Below are positions 8,671 through 16,823 of a stretch of 64,000 nucleotides of DNA, one piece after another. The stretch's first letter is position 1; every line of letters starts with the position of its first letter. Source of the DNA: G963666705 sp963666705 (GTDB lineage: Bacteria > Pseudomonadota > Alphaproteobacteria > CADEGL01). Made by a program: the position numbers and the translations under genes. Where the stretch lies: NCBI GenBank assembly GCA_963666705.2, contig CAXXKO010000030.1, forward strand, positions 1 through 64,000. Direction: 5' to 3'. The notes beneath the pieces were generated by a model. It searched no databases, was not told the origin of the DNA, and was given only the letters and a program-made list of their open reading frames with translations.

Positions 8671-9723
8671 TCACCGATCGACGGGGTCGGCGAAGGCCGG
8701 CATCACTTCCTTGATGAAGAGGCCGAGCGAGCGCCTCTGGGCGGCCATGTCGAGGCCGAAGCTCGCGCAATAGGTATAGTGATCGACGCCCAGCGCCGCG
8801 TAGGGCTCGAGCCGCGCGATCACCTGGTCGGGGGTGCCGAACATCAGGTTCTCGCGCATCGCCTCGCGATCGAACTCGCCGCTTTCATTGATCGCTCCGA
8901 GGTCGATTTCCTGGGTGAAGCCCTGGTGCACGTCGCCGAGATTCTTGAACAGGTTCTCGAACCGTTTGGTCTGCTGGACCGTGTGATCGAGCGCCGATTC
9001 GACCTGGTCCCGGTCGCCGCAGACCGCCGTATACCGCATGGTGGCGAAGATCGGCCGCGGCTTGCCCGGATGGGCGCGCAGGGCCTCCTCGAGCAGCGCC
9101 TTGTAGCGCTCGAGCTCGGAGAGGGGCCGCGTCAGGGGCCAGGACAGGATGTTGCATTCGTTCGCCACCGCCCAGTCGTAGGTGAGAGGCGAGCGCGCCG
9201 CGACCCAGATCGGCGGATGGGGCGTCTGCACGGGCTTGGGCACCGACGTGGCGGTGGGAAACGACCAGAACTCGCCGTCATGGGCATAATCGCCCGCCCA
9301 CAACCCTTTGACCGCGGGCAGAATCTCGTGCATGTAGCGATAGCCCTCGCTCTGCTTGACGCCCGGGCGCATGCGGTCGAACTCACGCTGATAGGCGCCC
9401 GACCCGAGGCCCAGCTCGAGCCGGCCATTGCTGTAGAGGTCGCATAGAGCCGCCTCGCCGGCGAGCCTGATCGGATGCCAGTAGGCGGCGACGGCAACGG
9501 CCGTGCCGAGCCGAATGCGGGACGTGTGCGCCGCCCACCAGGTGAGAATCTGGAACGGGTTGGGGGCGACCAGCATTTCCAGGGCGTGATGCTCCGCCGC
9601 CCAGACGATGTCGAAGCCGCCCTCGTCCGCCATCCGCACCATGTCGAGCGTGTGCCGCTCGATCTCGGCCATGTCCTGGGTCGGGGCGAAGCGCTCCATG
9701 TTGATGACGAGCTGAAACCGCAT
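8671..9723 (-). CDS. LLM-class flavin-dependent oxidoreductase
   Basis: This 350-residue protein matches the luciferase-like monooxygenase TIM-barrel family in length and motifs: FDIVWAAEHHALEMLV near residue 40, RIRLGTAVAVAAYWHPIRLA, the conserved GRLELGLGSGAYQREFDR, and FGTPDQVIARLEPYAALGVD near the C-terminus. Such cytosolic enzymes use FMN (or F420) to oxidise small substrates. It lies downstream of the agmatinase-like gene on the same strand, separated by a palindromic repeat, and may belong to the same unit. The substrate cannot be inferred. A paralog of the same superfamily lies at 33871. Confidence 0.88.
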   Translation of the reverse strand: MRFQLVINMERFAPTQDMAEIERHTLDMVRMADEGGFDIVWAAEHHALEMLVAPNPFQILTWWAAHTSRIRLGTAVAVAAYWHPIRLAGEAALCDLYSNGRLELGLGSGAYQREFDRMRPGVKQSEGYRYMHEILPAVKGLWAGDYAHDGEFWSFPTATSVPKPVQTPHPPIWVAARSPLTYDWAVANECNILSWPLTRPLSELERYKALLEEALRAHPGKPRPIFATMRYTAVCGDRDQVESALDHTVQQTKRFENLFKNLGDVHQGFTQEIDLGAINESGEFDREAMRENLMFGTPDQVIARLEPYAALGVDHYTYCASFGLDMAAQRRSLGLFIKEVMPAFADPVDR

Positions 9724-9805
9724 GGCGTCGAACCCCGCTGGATCCCGCCGGGCCGGATGAGCGCGAGCGGGCGAATGGAAAGGACGTCCTCGATGATCTC
9801 TCGAG

Positions 9806-9883
9806 TAAAATGGGGACAGTATATTTTTACTGCCGCATCGGATGGTCCTTTGGATTTTTAAATATATACTGTCCCCATTTTAG
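9806..9883. repeat. Palindromic ATGGGGACAGTATA repeat, copy 2
   Basis: AAAATGGGGACAGTATAT and its reverse complement ATATACTGTCCCCATTTTA flank about 40 bp. The right edge supplies the TAA stop of the agmatinase-family frame (9880-9882), so the repeat inserted at, or trimmed, the 3' end of that gene. Confidence 0.8.
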
Positions 9884-11030
9884 CCGAGCTTGTGCGCGGC
9901 GAGGAACATGCATTCGACGACCACCGTCGCGGCGAGGAAGGCGGTCATGCCGCCCACGTCGTAGAGGGGGTTGGTGGTGTTGACGTCGAAGGCCACCAGG
10001 TCGAGGCTGCGCAGGCCCTTGGACCAGGGTACCAGGCCCTCGCGCGCGCTGACCCCGCGTGTTGGCAAGGCCGTTCGGTAGCGCCGTATGGGCAAGGAGA
10101 CCGCCGCTGTCAAGGCTGCGCAGGCCCTGGACCAGGGTCAGGCCCTCGCGCGCGCTGACCCCGCGTGTTGGCAAGGCCGTTCGGTAGCGCCGTATGGGCA
10201 AGGAGACCGCCGCTGTCAATGACCGCCAGGCCCTCGCGCGCGCTGACCCCGCCCCAGGTCGGGGTGAAGACGCCGGGGGCGCAGGAGGGGTCGAAGAAGT
10301 CCATGTCCCAGCACAGGTAGACCGGCCGGCCGGCGAGGCGCTCGTGGAGATGGGCGAGGATGTCCTTGATGCCCCGGTCCATGAGCTCGGCGCCCGTGAT
10401 GAGCTCGAACCCGGTCTCGCGCGTGAAGTCGAACACGCCCTGCTGGCCGATGGTGCCGCGCGGGCCGACATGGAAGGAATTGGCGACATCGATCACCCCC
10501 TCCTCGACGGCGCGGACGAAGGTGGTCGAGGGGTCGTATTGGGCCACGTTCGCGCCCGGTCCCGCGACGCCCGGCTTGTCGCGGTAGGTGTCCGTGTGGG
10601 CGTCGAAATGCAGCACCACGAGATCCGGGTGCTTGCGGTGGACGGCGCGGAGCTGGGGCAGGGTCACGGCGCCGTCGCCACCGAAGGTGATTGGAACCGC
10701 GCCCGCGTCGAGGATGCGCGCAAGCGCCCCCTCGATGCGGCGGAAGGTCTCGACGATATCGCCCAAGGCCACGTCGACATTGCCGCAATCGACAGCCGAG
10801 AGGGCCTCGACCACGTGGTAGTCGCCGAAGGGCGGCTGGTAGGGCCGGACGAGCGACGATTCCTTGCGGATCGCCGCCGGCCCCATGCGGGCACCCACGC
10901 GCACCGGATGGTCGCCGCAGTCGAAGGGGATGCCGAGGATGGCCGCCTTGGCACCCGCCGGATTGGGCGAATAGGGCATGCCCATGAAGGTCTGCACGCC
11001 GGTCAGGAACTCTTCGGTCGCCATGGTCAT
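9880..11030 (-). pseudogene. Agmatinase/arginase-family ureohydrolase disrupted by internal tandem duplications
   Basis: From ATG 11030 the ureohydrolase fold is clear: GIPFDCGDHPVRVGARMGP, the metal-binding segments FGGDGAVTLPQLRA, VLHFDAHTDTYRD and CWDMDFFDPSCAPG. These enzymes are binuclear-metal hydrolases of guanidino compounds such as agmatine. The reading is normal to GGVSAREGLAVI. It then runs into foreign or duplicated sequence (DSGGLLAHTALPNGLANTRG) and stops at about 10110. The true C-terminus (LRSLDLVAFDVNTTNPLYDVGGMTA ...) resumes in another frame at about 10020 and ends at 9880. About 200 bp of repeated sequence separates the parts. The predicted product lacks the last helices, so it is probably inactive. 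Confidence 0.82.
10005..10250. repeat. Two-copy tandem duplication inside the ureohydrolase gene
   Basis: The segment beginning GGCTGCGCAGGCCC occurs at 10005-10113 and again at 10114-10219 with small indels. The tail GGCCCTCGCGCGCGCTGACC occurs a third time at about 10229. Each full unit contains about 60 bp (from GCGTGTTGGCAAGG to GCCGCTGTCAA) that has no place in the family sequence. An insertion followed by duplication is the simplest reading. Confidence 0.8.
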
Positions 11031-11044
11031 TGTCCTTTATCTTC

Positions 11045-11224
11045 GCGGGACTCTTTCTCCACCCCTCACCCTCCCGCCGCGCGGGACACTATCCTTACCC
11101 CTCACCCTCCCGCTTTGCGGGACTCAGTCTCGACCCCTCGCCCTCCCGCTGCGCGGGACTCAGTCTCGACCCCTCACCCTCCCGCTGCGCGGGCCCCTCC
11201 CTCTCCCGCATGCGGGAGAGGGGG
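11045..11224. repeat. 36-bp tandem repeat, four units plus a partial
   Basis: Units start at 11045, 11081, 11117, 11153 and (partial) 11189. Each begins GCGGGAC and carries CCCCTCACCCTCCCGC or a close variant; units 3 and 4 differ by one base. The array ends in a CTCTCCCGCATGCGGGAGAG hairpin. It lies between the ureohydrolase start and the first SDR stop. Confidence 0.9.
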
Positions 11225-11234
11225 AATCCTGCCC

Positions 11235-11981
11235 TCACCCCATATAGAGGCCGCCCGAGGCGATGATGGTCTCGCCGGTCATGAAGCGGTTGCGGGGCGA
11301 GGCCAGGAAGGCGACGTATTCCGCCATGTCCTCGGGCTCGGCCACGTAGCCGAGGGGCGTGGCGGCGGCGGCGCCCGGCATCCAGTCGGACTGCTTGGCC
11401 CGCTCGGTCGCCACCGCACCCGGGCTCACCCCGTTGACCAGGACGCCGCTGGGGGCCAGCTCGAGCGCGAAGGTCTTGATGAGGCTCCCGAGCGCGGCCT
11501 TGGACGCGGCGTAGTGGGGCTTGGTCACCTTGGGGGTATAGGAATCGATGGTGACGATCGAGACCATGCGGCCGTAGCCGCGCGCCATCATCGCGTCCAT
11601 GAAAGCGCGCATGAGCAGGAAGGGCGCCTTCACGTTCACGTCGAACACCCGGTCCCAGCCCTCTTCCGTCATCTCGCGGATGGTGGCCTCGGGGTAGAGC
11701 CCGGCGTTGTTGACCAGCACGTCGACCCGGCCGAACTCGCCGAGGGTCGCGTCCCGCGCCGCCAGCACCTGGGCCTCGTCCGTGATGTCGAGGGCGAAGT
11801 CGCGGGCCGCCAGGCCCTCGCCCTCGAGCCGGGCGCGCGCCGCCTTGGCGCCATCGCCATCGATATCGAAGATGCATGCGGTGGCCCCGCGCGTGGCCAG
11901 GAGGCGGGCGATGGCGAAGCCGATGCCGCCCGCGGCACCCGTGACAATGGCGACCTGTCCGTCGAGCTCCTGCTCGGCCAT
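11235..11981 (-). CDS. SDR-family oxidoreductase (third gene of a tandem trio)
   Basis: This 248-residue classical short-chain dehydrogenase has a dinucleotide-binding TGAAGGIGFAIA near residue 16, the NNAG motif in VLVNNAGLYPEAT, and the catalytic YxxxK in HYAASKAALGSL. It ends FMTGETIIASGGLYMG. ATG 11981 gives the usual short leader MAEQELDGQVAIVTG. It is the downstream member of three paralogs on the minus strand (11235-13506) with 14-17 bp between them, so they are almost certainly co-transcribed. The conserved GLYP/GIYP after NNAG marks one subfamily. Substrate unknown; probably an alcohol or keto intermediate. Confidence 0.9.
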   Translation of the reverse strand: MAEQELDGQVAIVTGAAGGIGFAIARLLATRGATACIFDIDGDGAKAARARLEGEGLAARDFALDITDEAQVLAARDATLGEFGRVDVLVNNAGLYPEATIREMTEEGWDRVFDVNVKAPFLLMRAFMDAMMARGYGRMVSIVTIDSYTPKVTKPHYAASKAALGSLIKTFALELAPSGVLVNGVSPGAVATERAKQSDWMPGAAAATPLGYVAEPEDMAEYVAFLASPRNRFMTGETIIASGGLYMG

Positions 11982-11995
11982 CGGCCTCTTCCCCC

Positions 11996-12742
11996 TCACA
12001 CCATAATGTGGCCGCCGTTGGCGACGATGGTCTCGCCGGTCATGTAGCGGTTGCGGCTCGACGCCAGGAAGGCGACATATTCCGCCATGTCCTCGGGCTC
12101 GCCCACGCGCCCGACCGGGATCAGCGGGACGCGATCGACGAGCCAGGGCTGGCCCTTGGCCCGTTCGACCGCCACCACACCAGGGCTCAGCCCATTGCAC
12201 AGGACCTGGTGGGGGGCGAGCTCGAGGGCGAAGGTCCTGATGAGGCTCACGAGCGACGCCTTGGCGGCGGCGTAGTGGCCGATGGTGGGCTTGGGTATGT
12301 AGGCGTCCTCGGAGACGATGGTGACCATGCGGCCGTAGCGCTTCTCGATCATCGTGTCCATGAAGGCGCGCATGCAGAGGAAGACGCCCTTCACGTCCAC
12401 GTCGAACACCCGGTCCCAGCTCTCTTCCGTGATCACGCGGATGGTCGCGAGGGGATAGATGCCGGCGTTGTTGACCAGCGCGTCGACCTGGCCGTGCTCG
12501 GCGAGGATGGCGTCGCGCGCGGCCATGATCGACGCCTCGTCGGTCACGTCGGCGTGATAGGCGCCGACCTCCGCCCCATCGGCCGCGCGGCGGGCGCACG
12601 CGCGCTCCGTCGCCGCCGCGTTCACGTCGAGGATGCAGACCCGGGCCCCGCGCTCGGCCAGCAGCTTCGAGGTGGCGAAGCCGATGCCCTCGGCCCCGCC
12701 CGTCACCACGGCCACCTGGCCGCCGAACTCGGACTCGCTCAT
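11996..12742 (-). CDS. SDR-family oxidoreductase (second gene of a tandem trio)
   Basis: A 248-residue paralog of the flanking genes: TGGAEGIGFATSK for NAD(P) binding, NNAGIYPLAT, and catalytic YxxxK in HYAAAKASLVSL, ending in MTGETIVANGGHIMV. ATG 12742 begins MSESEFGGQVAVVTGG, nearly the same leader as the upstream paralog (MSDSEFGGQ), which supports the start. There are 17 bp to the previous stop. It is more similar to the upstream gene (12760) than to the downstream one, suggesting stepwise tandem duplication. Confidence 0.9.
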   Translation of the reverse strand: MSESEFGGQVAVVTGGAEGIGFATSKLLAERGARVCILDVNAAATERACARRAADGAEVGAYHADVTDEASIMAARDAILAEHGQVDALVNNAGIYPLATIRVITEESWDRVFDVDVKGVFLCMRAFMDTMIEKRYGRMVTIVSEDAYIPKPTIGHYAAAKASLVSLIRTFALELAPHQVLCNGLSPGVVAVERAKGQPWLVDRVPLIPVGRVGEPEDMAEYVAFLASSRNRYMTGETIVANGGHIMV

Positions 12743-12759
12743 CGCGTTCAAACCCTTCC

Positions 12760-13506
12760 CTAAATCATGGTGAAGCCGCCGTTGGCGATCACCGTCTCGC
12801 CGGTCATGAAGCGGTTGCGGTCCGAGGCGAGGAAGACGACGTATTCCGCCATGTCCCTGGGCTCGGCCGCGCGCCGGACGGGGATGAGCGGCAGCCGTTT
12901 CGCGAGCCAGTCCTGGCTCTTGGCCCGCTCGGTCGCCACGGCGCCCGGGCTCACCCCGTTGCACAGGACCTGGTGGGGGGCGAGCTCGAGCGCGAAGGTC
13001 TTGATGAGGCTGGCCACGGCGGCCTTGGACGCGGCGTAGTGGGGCAGGCTCGGCTTGGCGATGTAGATATCGTTGGTGACGATGCTGACGATGCGCCCGT
13101 ACTCTTTCTCGATCATCGGGTCCATGAAGACGCGGGTCGCGAAGAACATGCCCTTGGCGTTCACGTCGAACATCTGGTCCCAGGACTCGACCGTGATCTC
13201 GCGGATGGTCGCGTGGGGATAGATGCCGGCGTTGTTGACCAGCACCTCGATATGGCCGAAATCGGCGAGGATGGCATCGCGCGCGGCGATCAGCGTGTCC
13301 TCCTTGGTCACGTCCGCCTCGTAGGCGCGCGCGCCGGGGCCGATCTTGGCGAGCGCGGCCGCCGCCTCTTGCGCACGCTCGGTATCGATGTCGAGGAGGC
13401 AGACGATCGCCCCGCGCTCGGCCAGGAGGCTCGAGATGGCGAAGCCGATGCCCTGCGCCCCGCCCGTGACCACGGCCACCTGGCCGCCGAATTCGCTGTC
13501 GCTCAT
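12760..13506 (-). CDS. SDR-family oxidoreductase (first gene of a tandem trio)
   Basis: This 248-residue classical SDR has TGGAQGIGFAIS near residue 15, NNAGIYPHAT, and YxxxK in HYAASKAAVASL. It is first in the minus-strand trio. Its 5' end faces the class III aminotransferase at 13675 across a 168-bp divergent promoter region, so the trio and the transport operon may share regulation. All three retain catalytic residues and none is frameshifted, in contrast to the genes left of 11 kb. Confidence 0.9.
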   Translation of the reverse strand: MSDSEFGGQVAVVTGGAQGIGFAISSLLAERGAIVCLLDIDTERAQEAAAALAKIGPGARAYEADVTKEDTLIAARDAILADFGHIEVLVNNAGIYPHATIREITVESWDQMFDVNAKGMFFATRVFMDPMIEKEYGRIVSIVTNDIYIAKPSLPHYAASKAAVASLIKTFALELAPHQVLCNGVSPGAVATERAKSQDWLAKRLPLIPVRRAAEPRDMAEYVVFLASDRNRFMTGETVIANGGFTMI

Positions 13507-13674
13507 CTAAAGAATGCCCCCTGGAAGGATTTTCGAGCCGGGACGGTGACAGCCGCCCGGGGGGCTGTCAATCGCGGGCGCGGCCGGCGCCGCGCGCGAC
13601 GTTCGCACGTTGTATTGGCGCCCGGAATTTGCTCTAGTGAGGCCTTACCGCAGCCGCCCCGGGGGAGGCCCGTC
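13507..13674. promoter_or_regulatory. Divergent promoter region between SDR trio and aminotransferase operon
   Basis: 168 bp separate the two starts. GACAGCC (13548-13554) and GGCTGTC (13563-13569) form a strong hairpin or operator-like inverted repeat. A purine-rich GGGGGAGG sits before the ATG at 13675. No clear sigma-70 consensus can be fixed by eye. Confidence 0.4.
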
Positions 13675-14994
13675 ATGAACGTCGAGTCCCAGCGAAACTA
13701 CGATCTCGAAGCCGCCTACCAGGAGGCCGAGCAACGCTTCATCGAAGCCAACCCGAAAAGCCGCAAGTCCTACGACGCGGCCTGCGAGGTCATGCCGGGC
13801 GGCAATACGCGCACGGTGCTGTACTATCCGCCCTATCCGCTCACCCTCGCCAAGGGCGAGGGCTGTTACCTGTGGGACGTGGACGGCCACAAATACGCCG
13901 ACTTCGTGGGTGAGATGACGGCCGGCCTCTATGGCCACTCGGACCCCCGCATCATCAGCGCGGTCAAGGCGGCGCTCGACGACGGCATCACCTTGGGCGG
14001 GCAGAACACCATCGAGGCCAAGCTTGCCGCCGCCATCGTCGGGCGCTGGCCCTCGGTCGAGCGGGTGCGCTTCTGCAACTCGGGCACCGAAGCGAACCTG
14101 ATGTCGATCAACGCGGCGCGCGCCGCGACCGGGCGCGAGAAGCTGATGGCCTTCGAGGGCAGCTACCACGGCGGCGTGCTCTATTTCCGCAAGGGCGGAT
14201 CGCCTACCAACGCGCCCTACGACATGGTCATCGGCAAGCATAACGACGCCGCGGGTGCCGAGAAGCTGATCGCGGAGAACGGGCCCGAGCTCGCGGCCGT
14301 GATCGTCGAGCCCATGGCCGGCGGCGCCGGCTGCATCCCGGCCAAGCTCGAGTTCCTGCAGGCGCTGCGCCGCGCCACGGCCGAGCACGGGGTGGTGCTG
14401 ATCTTCGACGAGGTGATGACCTCGCGCCTCTCACCCGGCGGCATCCAGCAAATCCACGGCGTGCTGCCCGACTTGACGAGCTTCGGGAAATATATCGGCG
14501 GCGGCCTCACCTTCGGGGCCTTCGGCGGCAAGGCCGAGATCATGGACCTGTTCGACCCGCGACGTCCCGACGTGCTGCCCCATGCCGGCACCTTCAATCA
14601 GAACGTGTTGACCATGTCGGCCGGCCTCACGGGCCTGACGGAGATCTATACGCCCGAGCGGGCACTCGCGTTCAACGCCCGCGGCGATCAGCTGCGCGCG
14701 CGCCTCCAGGAGCTCGCCGACAAGCGCGGCCTCCCGGTCCGGCTCACCGGCATGGGCTCGATGATGACGGTCCACTTCAACCGCAACCCGGTCGAGACCA
14801 TCTACGATGCCTACGACGACAACGGGCCGGCCAAGGACCTGTTCCACCTCGACATGATCAGGCGCGACCACTACGTGGCGCGGCGCGGCATGATCAACCT
14901 CTCCCTGCCCATGACGGAGAAGGAGTTCGCCGGCCTGGAGGCGGCCTTCGACGCCTTCCTGGAGGAGCGGGCCCCGCTGATCGAGCAGATCTGA
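13675..14994 (+). CDS. Class III PLP-dependent aminotransferase (glutamate-1-semialdehyde aminotransferase-like)
   Basis: This 439-residue protein has class III aminotransferase features: VMPGGNTRTVLYYPPYPL near residue 40, CNSGTEANLMSINAARA for the PLP phosphate, FEGSYHGG, and the cofactor-binding Asp in VVLIFDEVMTSRLSP. The Schiff-base Lys is in LTSFGKYIGGG. Cytosolic fold type I. It resembles the GSA-aminomutase-like branch often found with amino-acid or amine catabolic operons, rather than HemL itself. It heads a rightward operon with a polyamine-type ABC transporter and an Ldh-type dehydrogenase. The likely role is transamination of the imported compound (inference). Confidence 0.9.
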   Translation: MNVESQRNYDLEAAYQEAEQRFIEANPKSRKSYDAACEVMPGGNTRTVLYYPPYPLTLAKGEGCYLWDVDGHKYADFVGEMTAGLYGHSDPRIISAVKAALDDGITLGGQNTIEAKLAAAIVGRWPSVERVRFCNSGTEANLMSINAARAATGREKLMAFEGSYHGGVLYFRKGGSPTNAPYDMVIGKHNDAAGAEKLIAENGPELAAVIVEPMAGGAGCIPAKLEFLQALRRATAEHGVVLIFDEVMTSRLSPGGIQQIHGVLPDLTSFGKYIGGGLTFGAFGGKAEIMDLFDPRRPDVLPHAGTFNQNVLTMSAGLTGLTEIYTPERALAFNARGDQLRARLQELADKRGLPVRLTGMGSMMTVHFNRNPVETIYDAYDDNGPAKDLFHLDMIRRDHYVARRGMINLSLPMTEKEFAGLEAAFDAFLEERAPLIEQI

Positions 14995-15063
14995 GGGCGA
15001 TATGGCGCAAGGCCTCGTCGACGGGGACGCCATCCGCGCCGACCGTGACGGGTCGGTGGGAAC

Positions 15064-15960
15064 ATGACCCAGGTATCGGTCGCACGCCAAGGCCTGCAAG
15101 CGCGCCCCCGGGGCGACGTCTTCTTCCGGCCGGGCTGGTGGCTGATCCCGCTTCGGGGCATTGCCATCCTGCTGGTGGCGGCGTTCCTCGCCACCGTGGT
15201 GATGAGCCTGCGCAAGTTCGAGACGGGCATCATCATCTACGACCAATGGACGGGCGCGAACTACGCGCGGTTCATATTCGACCGGTACTATCTGCGGGTC
15301 CTCGGGACGACGACGTTCGTGGGCGTCTTCGTGGTCTTCCTGACCCTCGCCTTCGGATACGCCCCGGCCTACTTCATCGCCCGGGCGAAGCGCGGCAAGG
15401 GCCTGCTGATCGCCCTGACCATCACGCCCATTTTCATCCCCTCGGTGATCCGCGTGTTCTCCTGGACCTACATGCTGGGCGCGAACGGCCTCGTCAATTC
15501 GGCGCTCGAGGGGATGGGCCTGATCGATCTGCCCCTGGCGCTGGTCTACAACAGGACCGGGACCATCATCGGCCTGACCCACGTCTTCCTCCCTTTCATG
15601 ATCCTCTCCCTCTTGGCCAGCATGGAGAAAATCGACCCCACCCTGGAAGAGGCGGCCGAGGGCCTGGGCGCGTCGCGCTGGCGGGTGCTGCGGCGCATCG
15701 TCCTGCCGCTCAGCCTGCCGGGCGTGGCCGCCGGCTCGCTGCTCGTCTTCACCCTGTGCGTGGCGTCCTACATCACCCCCGCCATGCTCGGCAGCCGCCG
15801 CGACCCAGTCATCGCGGAGACCATCTTCGACATTTTCTCCGGGGCCGGGAACTGGCCCTTCGGCACGGCGATCGCCATGCTCGTGCTGGTCTACGCGCTG
15901 GCGGCGATCATGCTCTATATGCGCCTCATGCAGCGTGAAGATACGGCGCTGGCGAGATGA
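15064..15960 (+). CDS. ABC transporter permease, PotB-like
   Basis: This 298-residue inner-membrane protein has about six hydrophobic segments. The first follows a basic leader (GWWLIPLRGIAILLVAAFLA). The permease EAA loop is EAAEGLGASRWRVLRRIVLP (about residues 197-216), the contact for the ATPase. It starts 69 bp after the aminotransferase and overlaps the next permease by 4 bp (ATGA), so the two are translated together. Together with the ATPase at 19258 and binding protein at 16824 this makes a spermidine/putrescine-type importer; the real ligand is unknown. Confidence 0.9.
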   Translation: MTQVSVARQGLQARPRGDVFFRPGWWLIPLRGIAILLVAAFLATVVMSLRKFETGIIIYDQWTGANYARFIFDRYYLRVLGTTTFVGVFVVFLTLAFGYAPAYFIARAKRGKGLLIALTITPIFIPSVIRVFSWTYMLGANGLVNSALEGMGLIDLPLALVYNRTGTIIGLTHVFLPFMILSLLASMEKIDPTLEEAAEGLGASRWRVLRRIVLPLSLPGVAAGSLLVFTLCVASYITPAMLGSRRDPVIAETIFDIFSGAGNWPFGTAIAMLVLVYALAAIMLYMRLMQREDTALAR

Positions 15961-16769
15961 AGGGCCGGGTCCGAAATGCGTTCCGGCTGCCGGCCCCGGC
16001 CCTGATTCTGATCGCCCTCGTCTTCACTTTCGAGATGCTCCCCATCCTGGTGGTGGTCTCGGCATCCTTCGGCCCCGCCGGCTACGTGGAGGTGCCGCCC
16101 CGCGGCTTCACCCTGGCCTGGTACGAGACCCTGTTCAGGGAGGGGAAGTTCGCCTCGCCGCTCTATATGAGCTTCACCCTCGCCGGCCTCGCCGTGGCCA
16201 TCAGTATTCTCATCGCGGCGCCCTCGGCCTATGCGCTGACGCGCTTCAAGTTCCGGTTCCGGCGCCTCCTGGACGCGGTGACGCTGATGCCGATCATCGT
16301 GCCCGAGATCATCCTGGCGATCGCGCTGCTGCAGCTCTGGGCGCTGTTCGGCGGCGGCAGGTCCTTCGGCCTGGGGGTGGTGGGACACACGGTGCTGGTC
16401 TTCCCCTTCGTCCTCAGGACCACGGTGGCGAGTCTGGCGAACCTCAACCCCGAGCTCGAGGAGGCGGCCATCGGGCTTGGCGCCTCGCGCTTGACCACCT
16501 TCCGGCGCATCGTCCTGCCGCACGCCCGCATGGGGCTCATCGCCGGCGCCGTCCTCGGCACCATCGTGTCCCTCGACGCCTTCTTCATGTCCCTGTTCCT
16601 GGCCGCCAAGGAAACCCTGCCCATCGCCATCTGGCTGATCCTCAGACACGATTTCAGCCCCGCGATCCTGGCCCTGGCGACGCTGATGATCGTATTGACC
16701 GTGGTTCTTTTTATCCTCGTGGAGCGAATCTTTGGTCTAAGATCGCTTGTGGAGAAGACTCGGGCGTAA
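15957..16769 (+). CDS. ABC transporter permease, PotC-like
   Basis: This 270-residue membrane protein starts within the stop of the first permease. Hydrophobic segments include LILIALVFTFEMLPILVVVS, LAGLAVAISILIAAPSAYAL and the C-terminal LATLMIVLTVVLFILVERI. The EAA loop is EEAAIGLGASRLTTFRRIVL. It pairs with the 15064 gene to form the channel. A hairpin at about 16772-16798 (CCTCGGGG...CCCCGG) lies between it and the binding-protein gene and may set relative expression. Confidence 0.9.
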   Translation: MKGRVRNAFRLPAPALILIALVFTFEMLPILVVVSASFGPAGYVEVPPRGFTLAWYETLFREGKFASPLYMSFTLAGLAVAISILIAAPSAYALTRFKFRFRRLLDAVTLMPIIVPEIILAIALLQLWALFGGGRSFGLGVVGHTVLVFPFVLRTTVASLANLNPELEEAAIGLGASRLTTFRRIVLPHARMGLIAGAVLGTIVSLDAFFMSLFLAAKETLPIAIWLILRHDFSPAILALATLMIVLTVVLFILVERIFGLRSLVEKTRA

Positions 16770-16823
16770 CCTCGGGGTTCGAGCTCCGAGACCCCGGTAA
16801 ACCTACGAAGGGAGGGCCGACGA

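Noticed and set aside
11045..11224. Possible CRISPR array (36-bp repeats)
   Set aside because: Units are contiguous with no unique spacers and no cas genes are present; it is a plain tandem repeat.
10194..12047. Long plus-strand ORF of more than 600 codons
   Set aside because: It is antisense to the ureohydrolase and SDR genes, runs through a tandem repeat, and shows no family signature; a high-GC artefact.
12973..14994. Very long open frame running into the aminotransferase from the left
   Set aside because: The first part is the antisense shadow of an SDR gene; the family domain and ribosome-binding sequence fit the ATG at 13675.
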